In this document: positions 37,003-49,965 of the stretch, in pieces
Position numbering within the stretch: position 1 is the stretch's first letter
Layout of the letters: each line of letters starts with the position of its first letter
Assembly (NCBI GenBank): GCA_946699065.1
Contig: CAMPDV010000191.1
Location: 186,001 to 250,000, forward strand
DNA length: 64,000 nucleotides
Source: Loxodes magnus
Taxonomy: Eukaryota > Ciliophora > Karyorelictea > Loxodida > Loxodidae
Direction of reading: 5' to 3'
The notes under the pieces: generated by a model
What the model was told of the DNA's origin: nothing
Database searches by the model: none
The model's input: only the letters and a program-made list of their open reading frames with translations
Program-made: the position numbers and the translations under genes

Positions 37003-40000
37003 TCATATGTTCATTCTCTAATCTACTTGAGTAGATCCTTCCTAGTTTAACTCTTAACCACTTTCCTATACGTTATGTATACTTATTTAACTGTTTCCGT
37101 CCAAAATTTAGGAAAAAATACTTTATGGATATTAATTCTCTATAGGTTATGGAATATAAGCAGAGTTTTAAATCTGACCACTTAAGTCGTTTTCTAAATC
37201 TTGATTACTAAATTGATTTCCTTAAACTGTTCCAGACTTTCTCTCAATTATTGAGCTTTATGACTGTCATGGAGAAATTTTATTCTGAAGACTAATGCAA
37301 TAATTAATTTGTACAAATGGAATCTCCTATTTTATGCTATTGCTGATATTCATTAGAGTATTAGAAGTCATTTAATAAGCCTAATATAATGGAACGTTAG
37401 TTAACTCTAAATTATTGTCAGAATTATGAATATTTATAGGTTATATTGGCGAATAATTATAAAAAGCCTACTAGAACTTCATCTTAGAAATAAGGTTTAT
37501 TGTTAAGAAAGTAAAAATAGGATCCAAAATTAGAAGATAGAAGAAATAGCTGATTAGAATGCGTTAAATTCAGGGAGAATTATTTTCAGTGCCAAATCTA
37601 AAGCAGAACCAAGTTGTAATTACGAAGCATATTACTAGTTGACTACTAATGAAGCAACGTTAGATACCTTAAAACTTTAGAAGAAATCAGATGTTTAAAG
37701 TCTTTCAGATTATCACTATAAGAGCTATTCATAAAGCAACTGAGAAATCTTAAAGTTAAAATTTGTTTTCCTTAGTGCTTTAATAAGCAAAAGCAAGGTT
37801 AGTAAAAAAGCATATCTAGGCTATTATTCAGTCTATTAAAAGGATTGAGTTATGTTTGATTGCTTTTTTAGACTGAGGGTTTTTTCATGGACCAGTTAGA
37901 GATAAATAATCACATAATGTCTCTGAGGTAGAATGAATAATTTGAACTTATTAATTATTTTAGGTATTATTCTAATTGTCTAATTTATTACATTTAAAAT
38001 ATCCACATTAGAATATTAGAAGAGAGATATAAATCGATGAAAGGCATAGAAATATATAAAATGGAATTAATTTATCATAAAATTCTTCACTAGATTTATT
38101 TTCAGAATTTTAATAATTCCCATTTGAGCCTTAAACTTCCTCTGTGCTTGAAGATGGCTTTTCACTTTCCTCAAAGGCCTCATCGTCTTCAAACTCTTCT
38201 TCATGTTCTTATTATTAAGTCTCTTCTTAACTTTAATCCAGCTTGTAATTTATTCTCAATATTCCTGATTTTTAGCACTTGCAAAAGTATAAATAATCTT
38301 AGTCTGCTTTCTATAAAAGACATGTAAACTCGTTGATTCAGATTTCTTGATTTGAATTTCACATCTAGCATACAAGAATTTCGATATTTGTTTCTTAGAA
38401 ATAAAGCGCATAATCAATACTAATTCAATCTTTCAAGGGAATACTTAACCCAGACCATGAATTGTTATCATAAATTTGTCAGCCTTTGTATACTTCTAGA
38501 CCTAAATGAATCATTTAATTTGAATAATCTTCGCAAGGATTATTATTAAAACTTGCTAGTAAAGAAAAGTGTCCTCAACCAGGTTTAAGATAAACTTAAA
38601 AATTAGGAACTACATCTTCAAAGAAAAAATTATTTAATCTAGTTAACTCTATTGATAAGTTTAAGTTAGTTCTTAATCATAAATATTTCTAGGAATATAA
38701 ATTACTAGGTACTAGATTAGACATTGCAAAAAGTAAATAAGATTTTTATATTATTTCCCAGATTGTTGACTTAAGATATTCTTTCGGTTAGTATAGTTAT
38801 CTTAAAGATCCTTTATTACGTTTACTTTCATTACTCCCTTATTTCTAATCTATCATCTATCTTTAATTTACTTTACTCTATCTATATAATAGATTATCAA
38901 TTATTGATATGATAGAATTTAACTAATCAAATTTAAGCTCTTAGTTCTCATTTCAATCTAAACATCTATCTAAGCAGTTTATATATCTCTATAAGTCTTC
39001 AGGTTCTATCCTTCCATAAATTTCTTAAAAGCCCTAAATTGCTATTTTCTGCTTCTCTAGTGTATTTATATTAGAGGATAATTATTCCAAGAACTCCATC
39101 TAGTTCTATTTAAAAATTGTCTAAGAGCTTTAGTTCATTTCTATAGCTAAGTTATATAAAAAGTTTATTTTCTCTAAGCTAGAATTAAAGAATCTAAAGT
39201 CGATATTTTGTATTTCGTAGTTAACATCTCAAAGTGACTTATGCACTGAGACAGTTTGGAACATTTTAGTGCAACTTTATAACTAGTCACATATACTTAC
39301 TCCTACTATCAAGTTTTATTAAGAGTAATTAGCAAACTAAGGTAACTTAAAAATTTGCTCTGATTAATCACTTTTTACACTTAGCGGTAATTCTTCACTC
39401 GATTTTGTGAGGTAGAAAAATTGATGCTATAGAGGATAGTTTTCTTCTTAATCGGAGCAGTTCAAACATTACATTTAGAATAGAGTTTATCAAGCCTATC
39501 CCATTTGAGGACTTACCACAAATTACCCACAAGTAGGAGCTTTATTCACATAAACTACCTTTTATCTTATCAAGGTAAAATCATTAGCATCTTATACTGA
39601 TATTGCATAAGTATATTGAGTACCTGGACTAAGATTAGAAGCATTTACTAAGATAAACTTTTAGTTCGTTTCGAAGAGTGAAACTTCTTCAATATTCCCA
39701 GGATTTTAAGTTCAAGAAATCTGTTTAATTTGAAAATTAGAATCACGAACTTTTGCATAGAGAACAAATAAAGAGTCTTAGTTTACTATATTAAAATCAT
39801 TTTCTTCTAGACTAATAGAAACTGGAGAGTAAAGGCTTTGAGTTATGTGTACTTAGACTGTATTAAGTCCAAATCTGCCGTTGGAAGTAGAAGCATTAAC
39901 AGTAATAGCTAGTTAAACTCCTACTGGAAATTATTAGGCACATATAAGTAATTAAGGGCCTTAAGCACTACAATGTTTTGTAATATAATCTACTAACTTA

Positions 40001-40197
40001 TCATCATACTAAAATATTTCTTATTATACTTAGCAAGTTCATACGTACTTTATATCTTAGGTATTCTATTGAAAGGCTTTAGCTTTTAGAGTTAGGTTTT
40101 CATAAGGAAGGAGTTCAACTTACTAATCTCCAGAGATTAGAACATTTAATTCTGAAAGTCCAAAAGTAAATAGAAATATAACTAAAATAGTTTTCAT
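37003..40197 (-). CDS. REJ-domain multi-span surface protein, copy 3
   Basis: ATG (40195-40197) to UGA (37003-37005) is exactly 1065 codons, and the blocks compared with copies 2 and 4 keep frame. The architecture is as in copy 2: signal peptide, REJ-like Cys-rich ectodomain, GPS-like VCKCQKSG-type block, Glu-rich linker, about five membrane spans and an Asn/Gln-rich tail. The N-terminal ~280 codons and the 5' flank differ from copy 2 at only about a dozen positions, while the C-terminal part differs at roughly 15% of positions. That suggests recent gene conversion or recombination between the two. It is followed tail-to-tail by a tRNA-Asn gene. Confidence 0.8.
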
Positions 40198-42879
40198 TTT
40201 ATAGCTTTATTAATTATCATGTAATTAAACTAACTAAATACTTTAAAAATAGAGATAACTATTAATCTTTAAATTTATTTATCATAAACACTAAAAATTA
40301 AGATTAGTGAGCAAGCTATTATTAAAATAAACAGATAGTAACTAATTAATCTTTTAAGTTTATTTAGTAAGTTTGGATGGTTATGTAGATTAAAATAATA
40401 TTATTATCAAACTTTCACAAAAAGTTAATACATGAATCAAAAAAGAAAAGGAAGAGATTTAAATATCTATGAAGGAATGGAAAATTAAATCATAATAGAT
40501 AGATAAATAAATTTTAAGGTATAAACTTGAAAAATTTGATATTAAGGTTATATAGTGTATTCATAAGAGGGAAATATATCGATAAGAATAATTTCTTTAA
40601 AGGTGCTATTTAAAAAATATAAAGCTTCTATTATGCTTCTTAAGTTAGAAAATAACCATAAAAATAATAATAAAATAACACTAAGTTTAGTTGAAATTTA
40701 ATAATCGTTAGTTAATTAAAGTATTAGTAAAGTATTGAATAAACGAGATGGTTTGATTTAAATATTTATTTCAGATTGATGATTCATACAAATAATACAA
40801 TTAATGTTTATCATTTTACTTTTTATAAAAAGTAATAAACTAAAATAAGAGAGAAATAAAATAAATTATAGACCATACTTAATTTAAGATTTATTTGAGA
40901 AGAAAAATTTAATTAAGGGTGCTAATTTTTATTTTATCAAGCTTATGTATTAAAGAGGAAAATAAACCTTAGTTTAAAATTAAAAATATTTTTTATAACA
41001 AGCTAACTTTAAAAAATTATCTTAGATACATCTATTAAATGTTAGTTTGAAATTTTTACAATTTATGTAATTATAACCCAAAATTTTAAGTGCTAGATAT
41101 AAAAGTAAAATCAATATAACAGATAGTTGGAAAATATCTCCAAGCTAATATAAAAATTAATTAAAATTAACTTGAAATGCATGAATTTTATTAGCAGGAC
41201 ATAAAGCTTAAGAAAACTATTTATTGTTTATTTTCTAGTAATGGTATTAAGATAGTACAAAAGTTTTTATTCAAAATTAGACACTCCAAATATATAAGCT
41301 AAGCATAGAGACAAAAGATAAACAATAAAGAAAATAGTTTAAATAGTAAAATAATAACTTCATAAAATCATAATATTAATCTCTGAATAACCAATTTAAG
41401 AAATAAAATTAAAATATAGCTAAATTACCAAGATAGTAATTTCATAAAGTAAATTTGTCACTAAAATATTTAAATACTCTATGATCTATAAACCATCTAA
41501 ACTAATTATTTTAAAATTATTCATCTAAGCAAAATTATCTAAAAAAACTAATTGAGATCTTCGATGATAAATAATGATAGAGTAAATTAATAATTTTATC
41601 AACTTAAAAGAATATATTAAATAAAATAATACTGCTTTATAAATAAAATAAATTAATACTTATAAATCCTAATTTTTTGAATTTAAATTAATAAATTAGT
41701 AAAAAAAGAATGAATAAAATGCTTAATCATTAGATAATTTTAAGGCTAGAATGTCATTATACAAAATATTTTGATTAAATTATATAGATTGTGATAATTT
41801 AAATTCAAATAAAAGTAATTTTAAACCAAAAATTATTTTAATGATTATATTTAGATTAATTGATATTAAAATTTACAAATTCATACAAAACAATAATTAA
41901 ATAGTGATTATAAAGAGATTAAATCTATTATTTAAATATTTATACAAATTTAAATAAAAAGTTTTCCTTATTAAAACAAATAATCATTTGTTAATTAATA
42001 TTATAATTTATCTAATATACAAAAGTAAAGTTACAATAATGAAAATTTTGTAATTTTGAAAAATTTTAAATTTGTTACCTATTTATTAAATTTATGCCAT
42101 CATAACATTTAAAACTTTTTAATTTGTATTATTTTAATAAAAAGATCTAAATTTCAGAACTTTTAGAATAATTGTTACATGGTAATTAAATAATTATTAT
42201 AATTAAACTTAAAAAAGTAAAAATTTGAATAAATTCATATTTTATAATAAAATTGTATAAGAAATAAAAAGATATCTTTATATATTTTTATTTTTAATTA
42301 TTATCTTTTAATAATAAAACTAGATATAAAAGTTATATTAAATCATTTTAATCATACTAAATTAAAAAAGTTATAATTTTAAATTACTAATTATTATTAT
42401 TTTAATCTAAAACTTCTATTCTTTTTTTATTTATTTTAACAGGATTTTTTAAATAAAACATAATAATTTTTTAATAAAGATTGCATCAAAATAAAAATAT
42501 TAAAAATTAATAAAGAAAATGATTATTAAAATAATAAACTTTTTAATTTATATTAGTTAAATTTAAAAATATTTAATAGTTAAATGCTATAATTAAAGAC
42601 TTTTAGTATATTTAATTTTATATAATTTCTTGGTTAAAATATTTTAGCTATCAATTTTTTATTTTAAGAATTGTTTTAAAAAATCAAAAATAGAAATAAA
42701 ACTTAATTTAAAAAATATAGATAATTATAACAACTTATTAAAACAACTTATTAATAAAAAGTATATCTGTTTTTTAGATAATATTTGATATATTAAAAAA
42801 GAAAAATATATTTAAAATATATTAAATCGTTATTATTTTTATTAAAATTTAATAGTTAAAAATTGAAAAACTTTGCTAA
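40198..42879. other. REJ copy 3 5' flank, then AT-rich desert
   Basis: The first ~120 bases match the flank of copy 2 and then stop matching near 40325. The remainder is A/T-rich, with no protein-like frame recognised. Confidence 0.5.
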
Positions 42880-43714
42880 AGACACAGTAGTCAGCCATCT
42901 GACCTATTCTATCAGCTGGTTTCCATTAGTTTGTCATGAATTTCTACTAGGCTTAGTTAGGCGGTATCAAACTTCATTAATGTACCATCCTTTAATATTC
43001 TGAATAGTTCTTATCTTGCATATAGCGTTCCTAATTATTTCTCCAAGGATTAAGATTTGAATTAAAGATTTTTTTTCTATAATTTTTTCCACTTTATGTT
43101 ATATATATCCTAAATAGTTTTTTAAAAATATCTTATTTATTCTCTATTTAAATTTCGCTTAGTTAGTAACAGTATTTTCATTGGTGTTATTTATTGCACA
43201 TTGTAGCATTTTATTCTTCTTTTAAACTATTATTCCTGTAACACTTATTTAATTTAAATTTACTAGTTATTTTAAATAAACGTTTAATGTTTATTTTAAT
43301 TTGAAGCTTCATTTTCTATTTCCATAGGATCTGATTAATTCTGTTAAATCTAAAATGGCGTTACCTGAATTTATTATTAAATTTAAAGAATTCTTTGTTT
43401 CAGTTTGTTTTCTATTTCTTATGATTATTAATATTGTTTCTCAAGCAAAGACGTTATTAATTTTTCTAATTTTTATACTTTATCAGTGAGGTATCTAGTT
43501 TTAAACATAAACTATTTTAATGACTTAGATAATATTTCTATTTGAGTTTGTGTCTTGAAAGTTTTTTTAATTCTGGGTTTCCAAGTGGTTAATGTTCGTC
43601 ATTTCAATCATATTTCTCACTTTCACTCTTTGTAATTATTTTGCTTTTTTATTTTTTAGATAATTTTCCTGTTTAAGAATTTTGCTCAAAGTTCTGTTAT
43701 TTCTTAGAAGCCAT
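42880..43714 (-). pseudogene. coiled-coil ORF1-like relic (second family), minus strand
   Basis: From an ATG at 43712-43714 the minus strand reads MASKKQQNFEQNSQTGKL and a Ser/Lys segment vaguely like the start of the ORF at 44.05 kb. After at least one frame change it reads LEKQLGTLYARQELFRILKD and DGTLMKFDTAQLSLVEIHDK near 43070-42910. It is GC-richer than its flanks. It may be an inverted, decayed copy of the neighbouring element, but the match is weak. Confidence 0.35.
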
Positions 43715-44053
43715 TTTATATAGTAATTAATAAATACCCCAGATAGTCTTTTTTAATTCTTAGTTATTTATCTAAAGAAGGTAAAGATCGTTGGCTAAAT
43801 TAGTTTTAGCCTCATTTAAATACAAGATAGCTTCCATCTATTAAAGACGTTAGTAAATACTTTTGCACTGTTTTTAAATATAATCTGAATCTATCATTAT
43901 CTTGCTTCCTTCTAATTTTTTATAGTACATAAAATGAAAAGCTCTTATTTTAACAAAGCTTAATAATTTAGATATTATACTTATTTCTAATTTATTATTA
44001 CAAAATTACAGTATAAAATTAAAATAAAATAAATGGAAAATTGCGCGGTAAAA

Positions 44054-44818
44054 ATGGATTAGTCGATTCGCCTTTCTAGAAACTAAAATAGAAAAGCCAA
44101 AAGAATTGCGGGCAAAGAAAAATAAAATTAGATGACTATATCAGAATCTAGTTCTTCTTCCAAAGGTAAAGTGATGGTTGGAATGTAATAAGTAGAAGAA
44201 TAAAAAAATGACCCATATTAAAAACTCTAAAATTAAGTCGAAAAAATGAAAAAATAAATTTCCCGATACGAAGAAACCATATATAACGCAAGCATATAAA
44301 TAAGAGAACTTATGAGTAATATTGATTTTCAGGATAATGAATTAACAATCTTAAGAAAATAACTAATATAAAATAAATTAATAACAGAAGAATAATTATG
44401 AAGATAATCTTAATCAAACTTACCCAATAATCAAATAATGGAATTAGAAAAAACTCCAACTTAAATAAAAAAAGAAGAAATCTCATAATTAGAAATTTAA
44501 GATCAGAATATAATCAAAAGATTAGAAAAGATAGAAAACAAGAAATTTATAAAAAATTGATAAGATAAGAACTTAAACAATGTTGATACTGCAAATCAAG
44601 ATTTCATTTATTAAGGAAATACATAGCCTGAAAAAAACTGAACGAAAAAGAAAAAAACAGAACATGAACTTAAATTAACAAACTTTGAATTACATCAAAT
44701 GGAATTTATAAGAGAAAAATATTTGCTGGATAGATTTAGAATCAACAGTGTTACCTACCACTTAATCAAGAAGGTCGTGGTATCCATTTTCGTTAAGAAA
44801 ATGGCAGCAAGTACCTGA
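44054..44818 (+). CDS. coiled-coil ORF1-like protein (second family)
   Basis: 254 codons in one frame from ATG 44054 to UGA 44816-44818, using several UAR=Gln and internal UGA=Trp. It begins MDQSIRLSRNQNRKAKRI, has a serine run, then a coiled coil (QKLQNQVEKMKKQISRYEE, NELTILRKQLIQ), a basic KNW..KKKKTEHELK segment and ends KKVVVSIFVKKMAAST. No zinc knuckle is seen. A diverged copy follows at 45.2-45.9 kb. The repeated occurrence and small basic coiled-coil nature suggest a retrotransposon ORF1, but no reverse transcriptase lies beside it. The function is unproven. Confidence 0.5.
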
Positions 44819-45219
44819 TTGAAATCCCAGAGAATGCTAAAATCATTTTTTACATTTAGTTTATAGTTAATTAAAAAATAATTTATAGTATCATGATAAA
44901 TTATAGATTCTTTCCTCTCACTATTATCTAAGTTGATTATGTTTAAAACTTGTTCTAAAGGCCAAAAATAATTAGGAACTTATTTCCTTTATTATTAAAT
45001 TTAAATCAGTAGTAAATTAAGCTATTTCTTTTGATAATATTAATACTTCAATTATACATTTATTAACTAACAAGTTTTTAATTGAAAATTATACTTCTTG
45101 CAAAAATAGAATTTTGCGGGAAATCGGATTGCATATATGTATCAAAAAACTAACTAAAAAAGATATGAAGAGAAGAATAAACAAAATTAAAAAGTTTTAT
45201 AAATTTTTTTTTCATTTTA

Positions 45220-45870
45220 AGGTAAAAAATTACAAGGATCTTCAAAACGTAATATGAAAAAAATATTAAAAGTGAAATTGTGTGAGAATAATTGGAAAAA
45301 AGGAAATAAATTAAAAAAATTAGAATTAGATATATTCAATCTATAAGAAAAAGCAAGATAATTAATAAAAAATATCGAAATCCTAAATTTAAAAACTTCC
45401 TTTTTAAGATACAAAATAAATTAATAACAGAAGAGTAGCTGTATATAATCCTAATCAAACTTAATTTAGGAAGTACTAATGATAATTAATGAATTTTAGA
45501 ATTATAAAGTTTTAATATCAGGATAAAAACAGTGAAATTTAGAGTACAAAAATAATTAAAAGATCGAAAAATTATAAAAATTACATTGGAAAAACGAGAA
45601 CTATTTAAACATAAAAATTGATTCTATTGCAATTCATCAAAATTTTTTTCTTAAATAATGCTATAGTTTTAAAAAAAATTAAGAAGCTAGAAGAATCAAA
45701 AAATAAAGATACCTAAAAAGATTATATTTTGTAGATAATAAAGCTTACAAGAAAAAATTAGGGGATAGGAGAAATCTTTTATTTAGGAAGAGAAGTGGCG
45801 GTTGATGAAACCAGCAATGCTAAAATTCGCAAACCTTAATTGATTGAAATTCCAGAAATAGAAAGCTTTT
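45220..45870 (+). pseudogene. decayed copy of the 44.05-kb coiled-coil element
   Basis: AAATTAATAACAGAAGAGTA followed by a CCTAATCAAACTTA block matches nt ~44370-44420 of the upstream ORF, and the 3' end (CAGCAATGCTAAAATTCGC, then GATTGAAATTCCAGA) parallels the end of that ORF region. Many indels remove any single frame. It lies in the same orientation as the 44.05-kb ORF. Confidence 0.45.
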
Positions 45871-46330
45871 AATTAATTTTTAGTTGATATTTTATTACTA
45901 TCAATAAAACTCTTTGCTATTAAATTATCAAGCACTTATTGTTATTTTCTAAAGAAGAAGTAGATAAATTGTATTAATTTATGAATAAACCTCTATAGAA
46001 ATTTAAATTATCCTTATTTTTTCCTTTTATAAATACAATTTAAAAGCATATAATTTTTTTCCTTCAAGCTCATTAATATAGTTATCTTACTCATTTGAAG
46101 CTTATATATTATTTCCTTAAATATAATTTATTTCTATTTTTCTATCCCAATTTTTCGTGTTTCAAATTTTAACTTTTTAAATAGTTAAGTATGACATTGT
46201 TTTTATCTACATAGCCATCTAAGTTTGTTAAGATAAGCTAATAAGATCAATTATTTACTATCTACTAGATTTTATTCTTAGCTTATTTAATAACCTAATT
46301 TTGAGAGTTGATTTTTAAATGAATTTATTG
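45871..46330. other. AT-rich spacer
   Basis: No feature until the conserved ~65-base flank before REJ copy 4. Confidence 0.5.
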
Positions 46331-46395
46331 TCTAAGCTCTATTATATTTTTGAAGTATTTAGTTAATTTATTTATATGATAATTATAAAGTATAA

Positions 46396-49300
46396 ATGAA
46401 AGCTATTTTAGTAGCTCTTCTCTTTACTTTGGGACTTTCAGAATTGAATGTTCTAATCTCTGGAGATTAGTAAGTTGAACTCCTTCCTTGAGAAAACCTG
46501 ACTCTAAAAGCTAAAGCTTTTGATTAGTATACTTAAGATATAGAATACAAATGAACTTGCGAAGTATAATAAGAAATATTTTAGTATGATGATAAGTTAG
46601 TAGATTATATTACAAAACATTGTAGTGCTTAAGGCCCTTAATTACTTATATGTGCCTAATAATTTCCAGTAGGAGTTTAACTAGCTATTACTGTTAATGC
46701 TTCTACTTCCAACGGCAGATTTGGACTTAATACAGTCTAAGTACATATAACTCAAAGCCTTTACTCTCCAGTTTCTATTAGTCTAGAAGCAAATGATTTT
46801 AATATAGTAAACTAAGACTCTTTATTTGTTCTCTATGCAAAAGTTCGTGATTCTAATTTTCAAATTTAGCAGATTTCTTGAACTTAAAATCCTGGGAATA
46901 TTGAAGAAGTTTCCCTCTTCGAAACGAACTAAAAGTTTATCTTAGTAAATGCTTCTAATCTTAGTCCAGGTATATAATATACCTATGCAATATCAGTATA
47001 AGATGCTAATGATTTTACCTTGATAAGATAAAAGGTAGTTTATGTGAATAAAGCTCCTACTTGTGGGTAATTTGTGGTAAGTCCTTAAAGAGGATTAGCA
47101 TGAGAAACTAAATTCTAAATGTAATGTTTGGAATGCGATGATTCAGAAGGAAATTATCCTCTATAGTATCAATTTTTCTACCTCGCTAAGTCGAGAGAAG
47201 AATAACCATTAAGCGTAAAAAGTGAGTGTTCAGAGCAAATTTTTAAGTTACCTTAGTTTGCTAATTACTCTGACTAAAACTTGATAGTAGGAGTAAGTAT
47301 ATGTGACTAGTTATAAAGTTGCACTAAAATGTTCCAAACTGTCTCAGTGTATAAGTCACTTTGAGATGTTAACTACGAAATACAAAATATCGACCATAGA
47401 TTCTTTAATTCTAGTTTAGAGAAAATTAACTTTTTATATGACTTAGCTATTGAAATGAGCTACAACTCTTAGATAGTTATTAAATAGAATTAGATGGAGT
47501 TCTTGGAATAATTATCCTCTAATATAAATACACTAGAGAAGTAGAAAATAGCAATTTAGGGCTTTTAAGAAATTTATGGAAGGATAGAACCTGAAGACTT
47601 ATAGAGATATATAAACTGCTTAGATAGATGTTTAGATTGAAACGAGAACTAAGAGCTTAAATTTGATTAGCTAGATTCTATCATAACAATAATTGATAAT
47701 CTATTGAATAAATAGAGCAAAACAAATCAAAGGTAGATGATGGATGAGAAGCAAATGAAGTATAAAAATGAACGTAACAAAAGTTCCTTAAGATAGTTTC
47801 GCTAAACGAAAGAATAGCTTAAGTCAACAATCTGGTAAATAATATAAAAATCTTCTTTACTTTTCGCAATGTCTAATCTTATACCTAGTAAATGATATCC
47901 CTAAAAGCATTTATGAGTAAGGACTAACTTAAATTTGTCAATAGACATAGTTAGATAAAATCCCTTTTTCTTTGAAGATTTAGTTCCTAATTTTTAAGTT
48001 TATCCTATACCTGATTGAAGACATTTCTCTATATAAGCAAGTTTTAATAATAATCCTTGCGAAGATAGTTTAATTGAAGTGATTCATTTAGGTATAGAGA
48101 TATACAAAGGCTGACAAATATATGATAACGACTCTTTTTCTAGATTAAGTACTCCCAAGAAAGAATCCGTAAGTACTGATTATACGCTTTATTTTTAAGA
48201 AGCCAATATCGAAGATCTTGTATGTTAGATGTGAGATTAAGATTAAGAAATCTGAACTAATGAGTTTGCATGCCTTTTATAAGAAACAGACTAAGATTTT
48301 GTATACGTTTGCAAATGTCAAAAGTCAGGAGTTTTGAGAATAAATTACAAACTGGATTAAAGTTAAGAAGAGACTAAATAATCGGAAAATGAATAGGAGT
48401 TTGAAGAAGGTTTTGAAGAAGAGTTTGAAGATGAAGAGGCAGTTGAGGAAAATACAGAATCATCTACAAACTAAGGAGATAATTAAGTAATAAATGTAGA
48501 TTAATAAAGTTCTAAAGAAAAAATTTATGATGAATCAATTCCATTCTTTACACTGCTAAGTATCTCCTCGATTTTTACCTTTCTTCTAATATTCTAGTGT
48601 GGATATTTCAAATGTATTAAATTAGATAACTAGATTAATCCCTAAAATAATTAGTAAGTCCGATTAGATCATTCTACCTCAGAGACATTGTGTGATTATT
48701 TATCTCTAACTGGTCCATGAAAAAACCCTCAATCTAAAAAAGTAATCAAACATAGCTCAATCCTTTTAATAGACTGAATAATAGCTTAAATTTGTTTTCT
48801 AATTAGCCTTACTGCTGCTGCTTAAAACATTAATGAGAACAAATTTTAATAATAAGTTTTCTTAGCTGCTTTTTGAATAGCCTTTATAGTAGCAATCTGG
48901 AAGACTTTAAACATCCGCCTACTTTTGAAGTTTTAAAGTATCTAGCGTTATTTCATTATCAGTCAACTAGTAATATGCATCGTAATTACAACCTGGATGT
49001 GCTTTGGATTTGAAACTGAAAACTACTCTCCCTGACTCTATAGTCTTATCGTCAGCTACTTCTCCTACCTTATAATTTTAGACCCCATTTTTACATTCTT
49101 AATAATAAAGCTTACTTCTAAGATGCATTTTTACTAGGCTTTTAATCATTATTCTCAAATTTAACCTATAAATATTCAAAACTCTATCAATAATTTAGAG
49201 TTAACTAATGCTCCAGTATATTTGGCTTAGTAAGTATCTTCTAATACTCTAATCAATATCAGCAATAACATAAAATAGGAGATTCCATTATTCCAAATCC

Positions 49301-49581
49301 GATGATGCATTAAATCTTAGAATTAAATATCTCAGTGATAATAGCAAACCTAAAGTATGCCTGGAATGGTTTAGGAAAGTTAGCTTAATAATCCAGACTT
49401 AGTTAATGACTTAAGTGGCCAGCTTTAGGTTTATATTCCATAATCTATAGAGAATTAGATAAAATCTGGTAGTTCCTAAATGTTGGCAGGAAGTCCAGTT
49501 AATTTACATAACGTATAGGAAATGGGCTAAGAAGCTAACTAAGAAAGTGGTTTTCAAGAAGATTAGAGCTTTAAACTTTGA
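46396..49581 (+). CDS. REJ-domain multi-span surface protein, copy 4 (reference copy)
   Basis: Fully translated by eye: 1061 codons, no frame break, UGA stop at 49579-49581. Signal peptide (residues 1-17); Cys-containing ectodomain with repeated AITVNAST and TYAISVQDA beta-rich modules; REJ-like region from about residue 225 (PTCGQFVVSP, CLECDDSEGNYPLQY); GPS-like block about residues 608-645 (VCQMWDQDQEIW, then VCKCQKSGVLRINY) lacking the canonical HL^T/S cleavage tripeptide; Glu-rich linker ~657-715; membrane spans near 715-738, 787-806, 824-840, 853-873 and 880-908; Asn/Gln-rich tail. The loop after span 1 (SETLCDYLSLTGPWKNP) is nearly invariant in all four copies. It resembles REJ/polycystin-1 type receptors. 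No PLAT domain or pore is seen. Probably a cell-surface protein. Confidence 0.85.
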
Positions 49582-49891
49582 TTTCTTAGCTTTAAAATTT
49601 TTAATTAAATGAGTATGTTTTAAATTTCTAATTCTTTAAATTGAGCAAAATAACCATATACTTAGATATCTATTTAAAAGGGAATTAATTTAAGCAGGTA
49701 AAAGGCTATGAAAATTAAGTAAAAATTAGATTTCAATAGAAGTAATAATAATGCTGCTTGTTGTGCTTATAATTTAATTTATGCTGATTTAAAGTTTTTA
49801 TTTTTAGAGGAATTCACCATTTTTATACTTTATAGTTACGATTATTTAAATAGATAATTAAATTAAGGGTAAATATTCAAATCATCAAAAA

Positions 49892-49965
49892 CGCCACCGG
49901 GTGGACTTGAACCACCGACCTTTTGGTTAACAGCCAAACGCTCTAACCTATTGAGCTACGGAGGC
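49892..49965 (-). tRNA. tRNA-Asn(GUU)
   Basis: Fourth identical copy, minus strand, tail-to-tail with REJ copy 4, with a shorter T-run terminator (TTTTTGATG). Anticodon GTT in loop CTGTTAA; U-U mismatch at acceptor pair 4-69 as in the other copies. Confidence 0.95.
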
